Assembly (NCBI GenBank): GCA_025992315.1
Contig: DAJPHG010000001.1
Coordinates: 1 to 64,000, forward strand
Reading direction: 5' to 3'
Length of the DNA: 64,000 nucleotides
Origin: HGM10766 sp900757295
Lineage (GTDB): Bacteria; Bacillota_I; Bacilli_A; RF39; UBA660
Under the pieces are notes generated by a model. The model worked only from the letters and a program-made list of their open reading frames with translations, ran no database searches and was not told the DNA's origin. This document shows, piece after piece, positions 34,097-43,007 of this stretch. Position 1 is the first letter of the stretch, and each line of letters starts with the position of its first letter. A program made the translations under genes and the position numbers.

Positions 34097-35065
34097 ATGA
34101 AAAAGAAAAAATTAAAATTAAAGAAAAAAGCTTGTATTAATTTATTAATTTTTATTGGATTAATAATATTTGGTATTTATTTTTATAACATTCATTATAA
34201 AAGCAGTGATTCTAAAACAACTGTTAAAATTAGTAATAAAGAATTCCAAAAACAAGGTTATTCTAATGAAACTATAAAATTAATAAAAGAAAAACTAACT
34301 AATGAAGAAATAGATAATCTAAAAAACAAAGATAAGATAGATGAATTAGAACTATTTATCAAAGAAAAATATTATTTACATAAAAATTTAGATTTATATA
34401 TTTCTTACTACTCTGCTCATAAAGAAAATTCTATTAAAGATGTTATATCTATTGTAAATATCACTTTAAATCAAGAAGGATATGAAAATCCTAAAAAAGC
34501 AGATCTATCAAAAGGAAATCTAGTACTAGTTAATAAATACAATGTTTTAGATAAGAGTTATGAACCAAGTAATATGATTAATGTTGATTTATCGTATTCT
34601 TATGAAGGTAGAAGAATATTACCAGAAGTTAATGATGCTTTTATTAAAATGTATAATGATGCTAAAAAAGAAGGAATCAATTTATTTGTTGTTTCTGCTT
34701 ATCGTTCTTATAGTTATCAAGAAAAATTATATAATAATTATATTACAATGTATGGTATAGATTATGCTAATACAGTTTCTGCTAAGCCTGGTTTTTCTGA
34801 ACATCAAACTGGTTTAGCTATGGATATTTTATCGCCTGGAGTTCAAATGAGTGAATTTGAAAATACTAAAGCTTATAGTTGGTTAAAAGAAAATTCTTAT
34901 AAGTATGGCTTTATTTTAAGATATCCTAAAGATAAAACATATTTAACTGGATATGCTTTTGAATCTTGGCATTATAGATATTTAGGAAAAGAAATGGCTA
35001 AAAAAGTATATAATGAAAATATTACATATGATGAATACTACACTTTCTATTTAGACAATGAATGA
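34097..35065 (+). CDS. VanY-type D-alanyl-D-alanine carboxypeptidase
   Basis: 322 residues. One N-terminal membrane helix (about 15-35) is followed by a Lys/Asn-rich stalk and a C-terminal VanY/peptidase M15 domain with the Zn-binding blocks SEHQTGLAMD and FESWHYRYLG. The preceding motif VVSAYRSYSYQEKLYNNY is typical. The enzyme trims the terminal D-Ala from peptidoglycan stems outside the membrane. Its last 15 bases overlap the convergent uvdE-like gene. A GGAGAT ribosome site precedes the ATG. Confidence 0.88.
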   Translation: MKKKKLKLKKKACINLLIFIGLIIFGIYFYNIHYKSSDSKTTVKISNKEFQKQGYSNETIKLIKEKLTNEEIDNLKNKDKIDELELFIKEKYYLHKNLDLYISYYSAHKENSIKDVISIVNITLNQEGYENPKKADLSKGNLVLVNKYNVLDKSYEPSNMINVDLSYSYEGRRILPEVNDAFIKMYNDAKKEGINLFVVSAYRSYSYQEKLYNNYITMYGIDYANTVSAKPGFSEHQTGLAMDILSPGVQMSEFENTKAYSWLKENSYKYGFILRYPKDKTYLTGYAFESWHYRYLGKEMAKKVYNENITYDEYYTFYLDNE

Positions 35066-35995
35066 TGTTTCATCTATAAATTGATAATTAGTTAAATATT
35101 TTAATTCTCTTACTAATTTAAATAAAGCTTCATCTTTTTTCTTAGCTTCTATCATAATATCAAAATCTATATCACAAAATTTTATTTCATTTATAAATTT
35201 AATAAACGTACTTACATCTATATAATCATGATGAGACCTAAATTCTTTTTTTAGCTTACTTTTAGGCGAAGAAAAATGAATTTTAGGTTTTTCTTTTTGC
35301 CATGTAGCAAATATATCTTTAATATAATCTTTTATATCTAAATTTAAATTATTATTACATAAGTGATGGTGATAGTCTAATACCATAGGTATTTTAAGAT
35401 ATTGACACAACTTTAAAGTATCTTTGATATCATAAACCTTATCATCATTTTCTAAAACTATCATATTTTTAAGATTTTGATCTAGTTTATTAAAGTTACT
35501 TATAAATCTTTTTATGCCTTCACTTTTGGATATTTCACTACTTCCTACGTGTAAAATAATTCGAGGATTGGAAATACCTAGGTTATTAAGTATGTCTTTT
35601 TCATATTCTAAAATTTTAATACTATTTTTTACAACACTTGATTTAGTACTATTTAAAACACAAAACTGATCAGGATGAGTATCAATTCTCATATTATATT
35701 CTTTAATATATTCTCCTAATTCTTTTAATTGTTCTTTTATTTGACTTAAATAATCATATTTTACTAATTCATGAGTAGCAAGAGGAATTAAAGATGAATT
35801 TAAACGATAAAAATGAATATTATTTTTAGCATTGTATTTTAAAATTTCTTTAAAACCTTCTAAGTTTGCATTGATTACATTTGTTAATTTTAAGTTATCA
35901 TTACTTTTAATATAATTAGTATATGTTAAAGTATGATATAAATGATTTTCTTCTAATGTTTTACAGTTTACAGCATATCCTAGTCTAATAAGCAT
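35051..35995 (-). CDS. uvsE: UV-damage endonuclease UvdE/UvsE
   Basis: 314 residues from the ATG at 35995, which has GGTGAT upstream; an ATG at 36007 is possible. The TIM-barrel signature blocks are present: RLGYAVNC at the start, YRLNSSLIPLATH, RIDTHPDQFCVLNS, RIILHVGS, IVLENDDK, MVLDYHHHLCN. These supply the metal-binding His, Glu and Asp residues. UvdE nicks DNA 5' to UV photoproducts and abasic sites. The length matches the family. Confidence 0.9.
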   Translation of the reverse strand: MLIRLGYAVNCKTLEENHLYHTLTYTNYIKSNDNLKLTNVINANLEGFKEILKYNAKNNIHFYRLNSSLIPLATHELVKYDYLSQIKEQLKELGEYIKEYNMRIDTHPDQFCVLNSTKSSVVKNSIKILEYEKDILNNLGISNPRIILHVGSSEISKSEGIKRFISNFNKLDQNLKNMIVLENDDKVYDIKDTLKLCQYLKIPMVLDYHHHLCNNNLNLDIKDYIKDIFATWQKEKPKIHFSSPKSKLKKEFRSHHDYIDVSTFIKFINEIKFCDIDFDIMIEAKKKDEALFKLVRELKYLTNYQFIDETSFIV

Positions 35996-36018
35996 TTTTA
36001 TCACCATTTATAGTATTT

Positions 36019-36040
36019 AAAAAAGGAATAATAATATTCC
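36019..36040 (-). terminator. Terminator of the glycosyltransferase gene
   Basis: Minus-strand hairpin GGAATA/TATTCC with a four-base loop followed by six T, right after the stop codon at 36041. Confidence 0.75.
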
Positions 36041-37267
36041 CTATTTAATTAATTGATTAACATTTATACTTCTTTCATGTTTAATTTCTTTCCATTTTAA
36101 ATCTTTATTAAATAGACAAGTTATATTTATTGGAATCCATGTTAACATGAATAAAGCGAATAATATTAAACCATCAAAATTTAGTTTTACACTTTTTTTA
36201 TTATATTTAACAACAAAAATATCAATTAATAAGTTGACACAATATAGTACTACTGTCCCTACAATATTTAAAGATAAAAACATTATTAAAGCTTTATTTG
36301 TATTTATTGCTATTAAATCATTTACTACTGCTAGTAATAAAAATAACATACCAAGTAGCTGAATAACTGGAGCTAAGAAATTTAAAAACATATCTAAACA
36401 AGCTATATTCTTATTTTTTATAAAACCACTTAGTAATTTTTTATGATATCTTTTTAAACATTGATATGTTCCTGCTGTCCAACGTTTTCTTTGATGCCAA
36501 GAAGCTTTCATTTTAACTGGTTGTTCATCATAAGTAATAGCGCTTTCAACATAAGCTATTTTTTCATTATTTATAGCACATAAAGCACTAAATTCAATAT
36601 CTTCAGTAAGAGTATGAACATCAAAACCATTTTTAATGATTACGTCTTTTTTTACCATAAATCCAGTCCCATTTATTGATGCTGAACCATTTATTTGCAT
36701 TCTTGCTTTGTTAAAGAAAAAGTTTTGAACCCAATAGAATATAGAGTAACTACCACTTATCCAATTATCATAAGGATTTTTAGAATCTCTACATCCTTGA
36801 GCAACATTGTATCCTTCACAAAGAGCATTGTTCATATTTTTTAAAAAGTTAGGATGTACAACATTATCAGCATCAAATATTATAAAAGCATCAATATCAT
36901 TTCTTTTAATTAATTTATTAAACGCTAATTTTAAGACATCACCTTTGCAGGTTACTTTTTTTCTAAATTTTAAAATATTAGCTTTTTTTGAAAGAACTAT
37001 TTCTTCGGTTTTATCATTGCAATTATTTGGTAAGACAATTATTTCATAAAGTTCTTTAGGATAATTTTGTTTATTTAAACTATCTATAAGATTACCTATG
37101 ACATTCTCTTCATTTCTACATGGTATTAAAACACCAAATTTATATTTTGCATGATGATTTTTTATAAATTGTTTATTATAATTTTTAAATCCAAATATAC
37201 CAGTAATAACATAATATATACTATATGTTAATGTTATAGCTAGTAAAATATATATAATTATTTGCAT
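36041..37267 (-). CDS. Processive family 2 glycosyltransferase, membrane bound
   Basis: 408 residues. One N-terminal helix is followed by a GT2 domain: VLIPCRNEENVIGNL, the DxD motif FIIFDADNVV, GTGFMV, the TED motif HTLTEDIEFSA, and the product-binding WHQRKRWTAGT (Q-x-x-R-W). Three or four C-terminal helices end the protein. This is the layout of processive synthases (IcaA/HasA/CelA-type) that polymerise and export a polysaccharide or glycolipid. No neighbouring polysaccharide genes are seen, so the sugar is unknown. Confidence 0.85.
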   Translation of the reverse strand: MQIIIYILLAITLTYSIYYVITGIFGFKNYNKQFIKNHHAKYKFGVLIPCRNEENVIGNLIDSLNKQNYPKELYEIIVLPNNCNDKTEEIVLSKKANILKFRKKVTCKGDVLKLAFNKLIKRNDIDAFIIFDADNVVHPNFLKNMNNALCEGYNVAQGCRDSKNPYDNWISGSYSIFYWVQNFFFNKARMQINGSASINGTGFMVKKDVIIKNGFDVHTLTEDIEFSALCAINNEKIAYVESAITYDEQPVKMKASWHQRKRWTAGTYQCLKRYHKKLLSGFIKNKNIACLDMFLNFLAPVIQLLGMLFLLLAVVNDLIAINTNKALIMFLSLNIVGTVVLYCVNLLIDIFVVKYNKKSVKLNFDGLILFALFMLTWIPINITCLFNKDLKWKEIKHERSINVNQLIK

Positions 37268-37311
37268 AATTCCAACTCCACTAAATCTTTAATAATTATA
37301 CACCAAATTTA

Positions 37312-37348
37312 TTATAAAGAAAATGACTAATTTGTAATATATTAGTCA
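37312..37348 (-). terminator. Terminator of the cyclophilin gene
   Basis: Minus-strand stem TGACTAAT/ATTAGTCA followed by TTTTCTTT; the stem overlaps the stop codon. Confidence 0.65.
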
Positions 37349-37935
37349 ATTACTTTTATATAATTAATTACTGGCTGTTCATTTTTAGGAATTGTTCCAT
37401 TATCATCTGTAGGATTGGCATCCTTAGCTATTTTATCTACAACATCCATTCCAGAAGTAACATGACCAAATGCCGCATATTGTTTATCTAAAAAAGTACT
37501 ATCTTGCTGAACGATAAAAAATTGAGAACTAGCACTATCATTATTCATAGAACGTGCCATTGATATAACTCCTCTTTTATGAGAAATATTATTTTTTACA
37601 CCATTTGCTTCAAATTCACCTTTAATAGTCTCATCAGACCCTCCAGTTCCATCACCATTTGGATCTCCACCTTGAATCATAAAGCCATCCATTATTCTAT
37701 GAAAAGTTAAACCATCATAAAATTTATTTTTTACAAGTTTAACAAAATTTGTTACAGTTATTGAAGCTGTATCTGCATCTAATTCAATTTTTACATCTCC
37801 ATAATCTTTAACTTGCATTAATACATTAATTTTACCACTTAAGTATTTATTATCCATTTTATTCTCCTTTTTACTACAGCCAACTGCTGCTATTAATATT
37901 AATGTTATTATTAATAATTTTTTAATTTTTTTCAT
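37342..37935 (-). CDS. Cyclophilin-type peptidyl-prolyl isomerase lipoprotein
   Basis: 197 residues. The signal peptide with lipobox AVGC (Cys20) is followed by a cyclophilin domain with FYDGLTFHRIMDGFMIQGGDPNGDGTGG, catalytic Arg in FHRI, GVISMARSMNNDSASSQFFI, and FGHVTSGMDVVDKIA. It is anchored on the outer face of the membrane and should help fold exported proteins. Monocistronic, with a terminator after the stop. Confidence 0.93.
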   Translation of the reverse strand: MKKIKKLLIITLILIAAVGCSKKENKMDNKYLSGKINVLMQVKDYGDVKIELDADTASITVTNFVKLVKNKFYDGLTFHRIMDGFMIQGGDPNGDGTGGSDETIKGEFEANGVKNNISHKRGVISMARSMNNDSASSQFFIVQQDSTFLDKQYAAFGHVTSGMDVVDKIAKDANPTDDNGTIPKNEQPVINYIKVID

Positions 37936-37989
37936 ATTTGCTATCCTTTACAATCTCCAGTTTATAACAAATGAATATTTTTTGCAAGT

Positions 37990-38016
37990 AAAAAAAAATA
38001 GCTTAAACGCTATTTT
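37990..38016 (-). terminator. Terminator of the Hsp20 gene
   Basis: Minus-strand stem AAAATAGC/GCTATTTT followed by a run of nine T. Confidence 0.85.
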
Positions 38017-38435
38017 TAGTCTTCTATTTGAACGTATTGTTTTTCTGCTTCTTTTTCTTGTTCATCTTTTTTAGGAACTTCTAAACTTAAAGTACCATTT
38101 TTATAAGATGCTTTTATATCTTCAACAGTTAAATCATCACTAATATAGAAGCTTCTTGAACATTGTCCATAGTATCTTTCTTTTTTAATAACTTTACCTT
38201 TTTCTTCTTCATTTTTTTCTTCATTAGTGCTAGCATTTATTACTAAATAACCATTTTCAACACTAATTTTAATATCTTCTTTATTATATCCAGGTAAGTC
38301 TACATCTATAACATATTTATCATCAAGTTCTTTAATATCTGTTTTCATTAGTTTTGATTCATTTTTATGAAAGAATGAATCATCAAATAAATCCCCTATT
38401 AAATCAAAATCATTTCTTCTTGGTACCATCATCAT
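38016..38435 (-). CDS. hsp20: Hsp20 / alpha-crystallin small heat-shock protein
   Basis: 139 residues, starting with three consecutive ATG codons; AGGAAG lies eight bases before the first. The alpha-crystallin domain is complete: DIKELDDKYVIDVDLPGYNKEDIKISVENGYLVINA, and the late motif SYKNGTLSLEVPKK (A/S-x-x-x-G-x-L). It binds unfolding proteins as an ATP-independent holdase that hands clients to ClpB/DnaK. A CIRCE operator controls its promoter, as for clpB. Confidence 0.93.
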   Translation of the reverse strand: MMMVPRRNDFDLIGDLFDDSFFHKNESKLMKTDIKELDDKYVIDVDLPGYNKEDIKISVENGYLVINASTNEEKNEEEKGKVIKKERYYGQCSRSFYISDDLTVEDIKASYKNGTLSLEVPKKDEQEKEAEKQYVQIED

Positions 38436-38534
38436 AAAATCTACTTCCTTTCTTATTAAGTTGCCTTTTAAAAAGGTAGCTTTTTCTTTTTATAATTTTT
38501 AATACCCATAGGATTACTTTTTTCCTACATTCTC

Positions 38535-38563
38535 ATTGTAGCACTTTTTATTAGCACTGTCAA
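38535..38563 (-). promoter_or_regulatory. Sigma-A promoter of hsp20
   Basis: Minus strand: -35 TTGACA (38558-38563), 17-base spacer, -10 TACAAT (38535-38540). The -35 lies inside the CIRCE repeat. A leader of about 95 bases precedes the ATG. Confidence 0.85.
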
Positions 38564-38577
38564 TATGCAAGTGCTAA
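38551..38577 (-). promoter_or_regulatory. CIRCE operator (HrcA site) of hsp20
   Basis: Read on the plus strand: TTAGCACTG - nine bases - AAGTGCTAA. One mismatch in each arm against the CIRCE consensus. It covers the -35 box, so HrcA binding should block transcription. Confidence 0.88.
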
Positions 38578-38643
38578 TATTTTAACAATTACTACTTTAT
38601 TAGTATATCCATTTTGTTATAATTTACTCATATTATTTTATAT

Positions 38644-39336
38644 TCATCGTTTGACAGCTTTTTGATAGTAATTTTCTCTAACATAAATTAAAAATTCATT
38701 TAAATCATCTAATTCATTTGTATCATATTTTGTACATACTTCTTCAATAATATCTATTGCATTATATGTTTCATCATTATGAATTAAAGATATTTTTTGT
38801 GTGTCTATTCCTAGTCCACTATTTGTGTGCATGTTCCAATCTTCCATTGTTGGTGAATAAACATTTGAGTATTTACCATACATTCTATTTATCGCAGGAT
38901 TATAATTAGATTTTGCCTCATCAATATCTAATGAAGAATAATCAACGCCTTCAATTAAATCTAATTTCAAATACACTTGATCATTCAAATATTTATATAA
39001 ACTATCATAAATATCATTTAATATTTCATCTGTTAATAATAAAGTTTTATCAGCGTATGATTTTCTATAGTCAGAAAAACTCATTGTTCCGTCTGAATAA
39101 TACTTTCTCCACGCTATAATATAAATATAATATCTAACCCAAACATCTATTGTTTTTAACATCGCATAACCACCTTTAGAAAAGAATACTTTAGGGGTAG
39201 CTTCAATATTATTAGAGTTTTCACCTATTCTAGGTAATAAGCCACTTATATTTATACTTTCTAAATTTTTTTTATTGGTAAAATGAAAATAACATTCATC
39301 CAAATTATTTATTTCTTTTATATTTATCTTTTTCAT
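38644..39336 (-). CDS. Unknown protein with an HFT...GLLPRIG motif
   Basis: 230 residues. The N-terminus YFHFTNKKNLESINISGLLPRIG followed by PKVFFSKGG has the H-x-T...I-x-x-x-GL pattern seen in ADP-ribosyltransferase-fold proteins such as DarT or KptA. The remaining length does not show a full catalytic set I can confirm. The chain is soluble, Tyr/Asp-rich, with no signal peptide. It stands alone, next to a pseudogene, at the edge of the accessory segment. An ART-like toxin or modifying enzyme is a guess. Confidence 0.5.
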   Translation of the reverse strand: MKKINIKEINNLDECYFHFTNKKNLESINISGLLPRIGENSNNIEATPKVFFSKGGYAMLKTIDVWVRYYIYIIAWRKYYSDGTMSFSDYRKSYADKTLLLTDEILNDIYDSLYKYLNDQVYLKLDLIEGVDYSSLDIDEAKSNYNPAINRMYGKYSNVYSPTMEDWNMHTNSGLGIDTQKISLIHNDETYNAIDIIEEVCTKYDTNELDDLNEFLIYVRENYYQKAVKR

Positions 39337-39394
39337 AATACATCAATTTAATTATATAATACTTTTCTATATTGTAAAATATTTATTTTTTTTA

Positions 39395-39896
39395 AGTCAA
39401 TATTATAATTTTCTTTTAAAGCTTTATTACTAGCATTTAATATAGGATTTATTATCTATAATTAGATTTACATTATTTTCTATCATAAATTCAATTAATT
39501 TTCTCTGTAAATTTACATTTCTTCGAACACATCTATTTGTAATATATTTATCAATACTATATTCTTTAAATAAATCTATCATATTATAAAGATTAGTTAA
39601 ACTTACATTAAAAATACTAGGAGTAAGTAAGTGTTGATATTCTTTATTTTGTAATATTTCTGAAGTTAATATTTCTTTTATTTTTAGACTGGCATTTCCA
39701 TAATGTAGATGTTAGTAAATGTTCAAATTGTTCTTCATGTAATAATGAAATTTTAAAAATAACATCAACTTCATCTTTAGTTAATTTCCAGATATTTGAA
39801 GTTAATAACTTTTGAAATTTCTTTTCTTTCCAATATGGTAGCTCTAATATATTTTTTATCCTTAATTAATAAATCAATCTGTTCTTTTTTTGTCAC
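39395..39896 (-). pseudogene. Degraded Leu-rich repeat-like helical protein gene
   Basis: Minus-strand coding sequence is recognisable in successive frames. One begins VTKKEQIDLLIKDKKYIRATILERK; a second frame continues FQKLLTSNIWKLTKDEVDVIFKISLL; a third gives EILTSEILQNKEYQHLLTPSIF and ends NLIIDNKSYIKC-stop. The recurring unit L-x-T-S-x-(I/L)-W/L...L-x-K...IF looks like a helical repeat of about 40 residues. At least two frameshifts make it non-functional. Nothing else is seen in this stretch. Confidence 0.65.
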
Positions 39897-39903
39897 GATC
39901 TAT

Positions 39904-40878
39904 TTAGTTTACGTAATTTATTACTTCATGATCATTTAAATTATAAGTAATAAGATTATTGGTATTTAAATCTTCTTTATGCATGTCTATAGCATTTATT
40001 TGATGGTTATTATAGGTTGTATAATAATAAATTCCTTTGGTAGCATTACAACAAGAACTATAGATTGTTATTTCATATTTATTATCATCTAATTTGCAAC
40101 ATCCTCTAACTTGTTCAACTGAATTTAATATATGAAAGAATTGATTTACACTTTCTTTCTCTCCTTTTAAAGAAATAGAATTATTTTTAATAAATGCGGC
40201 GCGGATAAATCTTGATTGAGATGATAAATCTCCAGGTAATCCAATAGCTCCCATTCCTCTACTATATGCCTTTAAATCTATATTTTTACTAAAAGTATTC
40301 CCTTTATCTTCTACAGATAAGTTGCGATAATTATTTAAAGAAAATATTTGTTTATCAAATGAAGGATTATTGGTTAAAACTCCAACTGGATTGGCATATA
40401 TATTTAATCCACTTTTTACAGATTCTACAACAATACATTCTTTATTATCAGATATAATCCAATGTAATTGAGCAATTGGATAATCATTAGAAAAAGATTC
40501 ATTAGTTATATTTATATTTTGAAGTAATGTTCTAGCTTCTTCTACATTTTTACATTGACATAATATCCAAGGTATAAATTCAAATTGAGCTATATTATCT
40601 TTATTTTCTATTTTATCATTATAATAAGCGTTACCAACAAAATTTAAGCCAGCTATACCAAGGCCTTGTTCATTCACTGCTTCATAATATAATGGATAAT
40701 CATTAGTAATATGAGCCATGCCTATAATTGCATAATGATTAGAAATGTTTTCTTTATTTTTATATTTAAAATTATAATTTCTAGGCGTAATAGTTATTTT
40801 TTCTCCATAAGAAAATTCATAATCCAATGTACGTCCAAAATAAAAATCTTCATTGTTATAAGTTATTGCTGTACACAT
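39904..40878 (-). CDS. bsh: Choloylglycine hydrolase family enzyme (bile salt hydrolase-like)
   Basis: 324 residues. Mature enzyme would start at nucleophile Cys2 (MCTAITYNNEDFYFGRTLDYE), with Arg16 and Asp19. Further active-site blocks are GLNFVGN, VLTNNPSFDKQ and the signature GAIGLPGDLSSQSRFIRA (Arg). These Ntn-hydrolase residues define the bile salt hydrolase/penicillin V acylase family. The motifs and length favour bile salt hydrolase, which removes glycine or taurine from bile acids; substrate choice is inferred. The ribosome site AGGAGG is strong. A -10 TATAAT lies at 40901-40906. Its neighbours on both sides are pseudogenes. Confidence 0.85.
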   Translation of the reverse strand: MCTAITYNNEDFYFGRTLDYEFSYGEKITITPRNYNFKYKNKENISNHYAIIGMAHITNDYPLYYEAVNEQGLGIAGLNFVGNAYYNDKIENKDNIAQFEFIPWILCQCKNVEEARTLLQNINITNESFSNDYPIAQLHWIISDNKECIVVESVKSGLNIYANPVGVLTNNPSFDKQIFSLNNYRNLSVEDKGNTFSKNIDLKAYSRGMGAIGLPGDLSSQSRFIRAAFIKNNSISLKGEKESVNQFFHILNSVEQVRGCCKLDDNKYEITIYSSCCNATKGIYYYTTYNNHQINAIDMHKEDLNTNNLITYNLNDHEVINYVN

Positions 40879-40900
40879 AAAATTCCTCCTATTTACTATT

Positions 40901-40928
40901 ATTATACAATATAGCTAAAAATAGTAAA
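40901..40928 (-). promoter_or_regulatory. Likely promoter of the bile-salt-hydrolase-like gene
   Basis: Minus strand -10 TATAAT (40901-40906) with a weak -35 TTTACT (40923-40928), spacer 16. It lies about 23 bases upstream of the start codon. Confidence 0.5.
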
Positions 40929-40946
40929 ATTATTAATTAATATCAT

Positions 40947-40982
40947 TAAAAAAGTATGACAAATTTGAGTCTATCATACTTT
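40947..40982 (-). terminator. Terminator after the DUF362 remnant
   Basis: Minus-strand stem AAAGTATGA/TCATACTTT with a 14-base loop, followed by TTTTTTAAT. Confidence 0.65.
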
Positions 40983-40991
40983 GACAATTTA

Positions 40992-41611
40992 CTAGTTATC
41001 TATATCTATAAGTTCATATTCACGATTACCGATTCCAAGTTCATAGGCAGTTTCTACAGTATGAATAGCATGCTTTTCTTTCGTTCTATTTATTAATGAA
41101 TCTTTGCCTTGATCGTTAGAATTAATAATTGTATCGTAACAACATTGATCAAGTGTGACTGGATCAATACTAGCAAATATTCCTATATCATTCATTTCTG
41201 GTTCAGCTAGATTAGAATCACAATCACAATCAATTGAATTTTTATTAGCAATATTAATATAAGCCATATTTTCAGGTTTAAAGTATTCAACAACTGCTTT
41301 ATCTGCTTCAGCTATAATGTCACATGGAGCAATTTCTGTAAAGTCATGTGCTTTAATAGTTTCCCAATGATCACTTGAATTTATTCTTTTTCCTGGATAA
41401 GCTGTATTACATTCTACAATTGTTCCATTTAATTTTTGAACTAATCCTTTAATTAAATTAGGGTCTAGAAAGTTATCCCGCCCATTTATCCTTTTGATAT
41501 TTTTACAGCTGCTTTTCCTTTTAAAGGTTGATTTAAAGCTTCATATATTTTAATAAGACCTTCTTCACTTATATTTTTTGTAAAATAAACTTTTGATTTT
41601 CCATATTTTAT
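40992..41611 (-). pseudogene. DUF362-family (Fe-S) protein, internally deleted and frameshifted
   Basis: The 5' part reads YGKSKVYFTKNISEEGLIKI...KGKAAVKISKG then meets TAA. A second frame continues RDNFLDPNLIKGLVQKLNGT...HWETIKAHDFTEIAPCDII and jumps directly to ADKAVVEYFKPENMAYINIANKNSIDCDCDSN...GIFASIDPVTLDQCCYD. Intact relatives have about 120 residues, including the metal-binding SHFKGH region, between these parts, so they are deleted here. No start codon is left in frame. The C-terminal 91 codons alone are open but lack the domain core. Confidence 0.8.
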
Positions 41612-41624
41612 ATTCCTTTTATTT

Positions 41625-42038
41625 TCAATTATCTTTCTTTTCTATAATATTAATTTCGTCATTTACACGCTTTATTATACTATCGATGTCAAAGTTTTCA
41701 TATTTATTATTTTCTAGTTTTGCAATCTCTTTATCCATTTGTTGAATCAAATTATCAAGTTCTGTATTTTCAGTCTCTTTATTTTCTAAGCCAGCATTAT
41801 TTAATAATTTTTTTATTGTTTCTGAATCAGCAGTTTTGAAATCCCCCTCAGTTTCTTCTTTCAATTTAAATTTTTCCTTAAATTTATTTAAAAAATATGA
41901 AAAATCTTTCTCAGTTATTTCACCATTTGCTCTTTTTTTATTATATTCATTTATTTCGTTTAAAAATTTCAAATAAGCTTTTTTTGTTTCTTCATCTTTA
42001 AAATTTATATTTTTATCTACTTTAAATTCTTTACTCAT
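41625..42038 (-). CDS. Small charged coiled-coil protein of unknown function
   Basis: 137 residues, soluble, with high Lys/Glu/Asn content and heptad-like helices (FLNEINEYNKKRANGEITEKDFSYFLNKFKEKF; NLIQQMDKEIAKLENNKYE). AAAGGAGA lies eight bases before the ATG. It directly follows the DUF362 remnant and precedes other decayed genes, so it may itself be a mobile-element cargo. No family recognised. Confidence 0.5.
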   Translation of the reverse strand: MSKEFKVDKNINFKDEETKKAYLKFLNEINEYNKKRANGEITEKDFSYFLNKFKEKFKLKEETEGDFKTADSETIKKLLNNAGLENKETENTELDNLIQQMDKEIAKLENNKYENFDIDSIIKRVNDEINIIEKKDN

Positions 42039-42240
42039 TTTGTTTTCTCCTTTAATTAAAATTGTGATGTTTTAAACTTTTAACCAATTTTTTTGAAGTT
42101 GTATTTATCTCTTGAGTAGTAACGGCAAGATTTAATCGTTCACATTCTTTCTCTCATTATAACATAATAACTGATTTAAATATATAAAAATCAGTATTTT
42201 TCTACATATGAAAATTAATAAAAAATGACAATAGTTTATG

Positions 42241-42687
42241 TTACTCATTACATTGTTTTACCTTTTTCAATACCATATCTACTATATAACTTTTTGATGA
42301 GTCAATTGCTTGATTATTTTCTAATAATAATTTTAATGATTTAATTATTATATACATATTTGTATGTAATGCTTTATCTGGTGACTTTTTAGTTTTATAA
42401 ACTCTGCATTTGTATTTTCTAAATTATTTAATATTACTAAGTGCAATAAGTCTGTATAGTCTCTAATATTTCCTTTTTTAGCAAGTTCTGGATTTTCTTG
42501 CCTCCATTCTTTAGCAGACATTCCAAATAATGCTACATTTAATACATCAGCTTCTTCAGCATATACAAAGCTTTTTTGCTGTTAAATTAGGAACAATGTG
42601 TTCTTTAATACTATCAGTATGAATTTTATAATTAGTTTTAGATAAGCTTCTTCTTACAGACCATTCAATTTTTTTGATAACTTTCAT
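42241..42687 (-). pseudogene. C-terminal part of a KilA-N-type DNA-binding protein, frameshifted
   Basis: Minus-strand frames give MKVIKKIEWSVRRSLSKTNY...HTDSIKEHIVPNLTAKK, then after a shift FVYAEEADVLNVALFGMSAKEWRQE...GNIRDYTDLLHLVILNNLEN, then after another shift DKALHTNMYIIIKSLKLLLEN...VKQCNE-stop. The ADVLNVALFG-x-(S/T)-AKEWR...GN-(I/M)-RDY pattern is the conserved C-terminal part of KilA-N-domain proteins of phage and mobile elements. No N-terminal KilA-N domain is intact upstream. Remaining bases 42039-42240 hold only a terminator-like repeat and no gene I can support. Confidence 0.65.
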
Positions 42688-42871
42688 TATATCTGTTTCA
42701 AAACGTTTCTAGTTCAAATTAATTTTTAATATCCAAAAATCTATACTACATACTAATAACTAGGTTAAATTTTTTCCAAAAATAGTATCCAAACTGTATC
42801 TAAATGCTATTGTTAAATATTTCAAAATATTAGAATTTCTTATTTTATTGGATATTTTTTATATCTTACAA

Positions 42872-42955
42872 CTATAAACAAATTGCATAATGCATCTTAT
42901 TTTGAACTTTCTTAAAAAAAGCTATAGTTATTGGAGATTTATTATATTCTTGCAT
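42872..42955 (-). CDS. Short ORF or RhuM-like fragment
   Basis: 28-codon remnant MQEYNKSPITIAFFKKVQNKM... preceded by a strong CGAGGAGG site. The FFKKVQNKMHYAI core resembles a segment of RhuM/virulence-type proteins. It is too short to be a full gene; probably the 5' scar of a lost gene. The surrounding 42690-43007 shows no other coding signal. Confidence 0.35.
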   Translation of the reverse strand: MQEYNKSPITIAFFKKVQNKMHYAICL

Positions 42956-43007
42956 TTTTTTGTTGCCTCCTCGTATAGCTAATCATATCATATATACTTT
43001 AAAATAA

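Noticed and set aside
42039..42240. Short ORF upstream of the 41625-42038 gene
   Set aside because: An open stretch of about 32 codons exists, but it has no start codon and an in-frame stop directly upstream.
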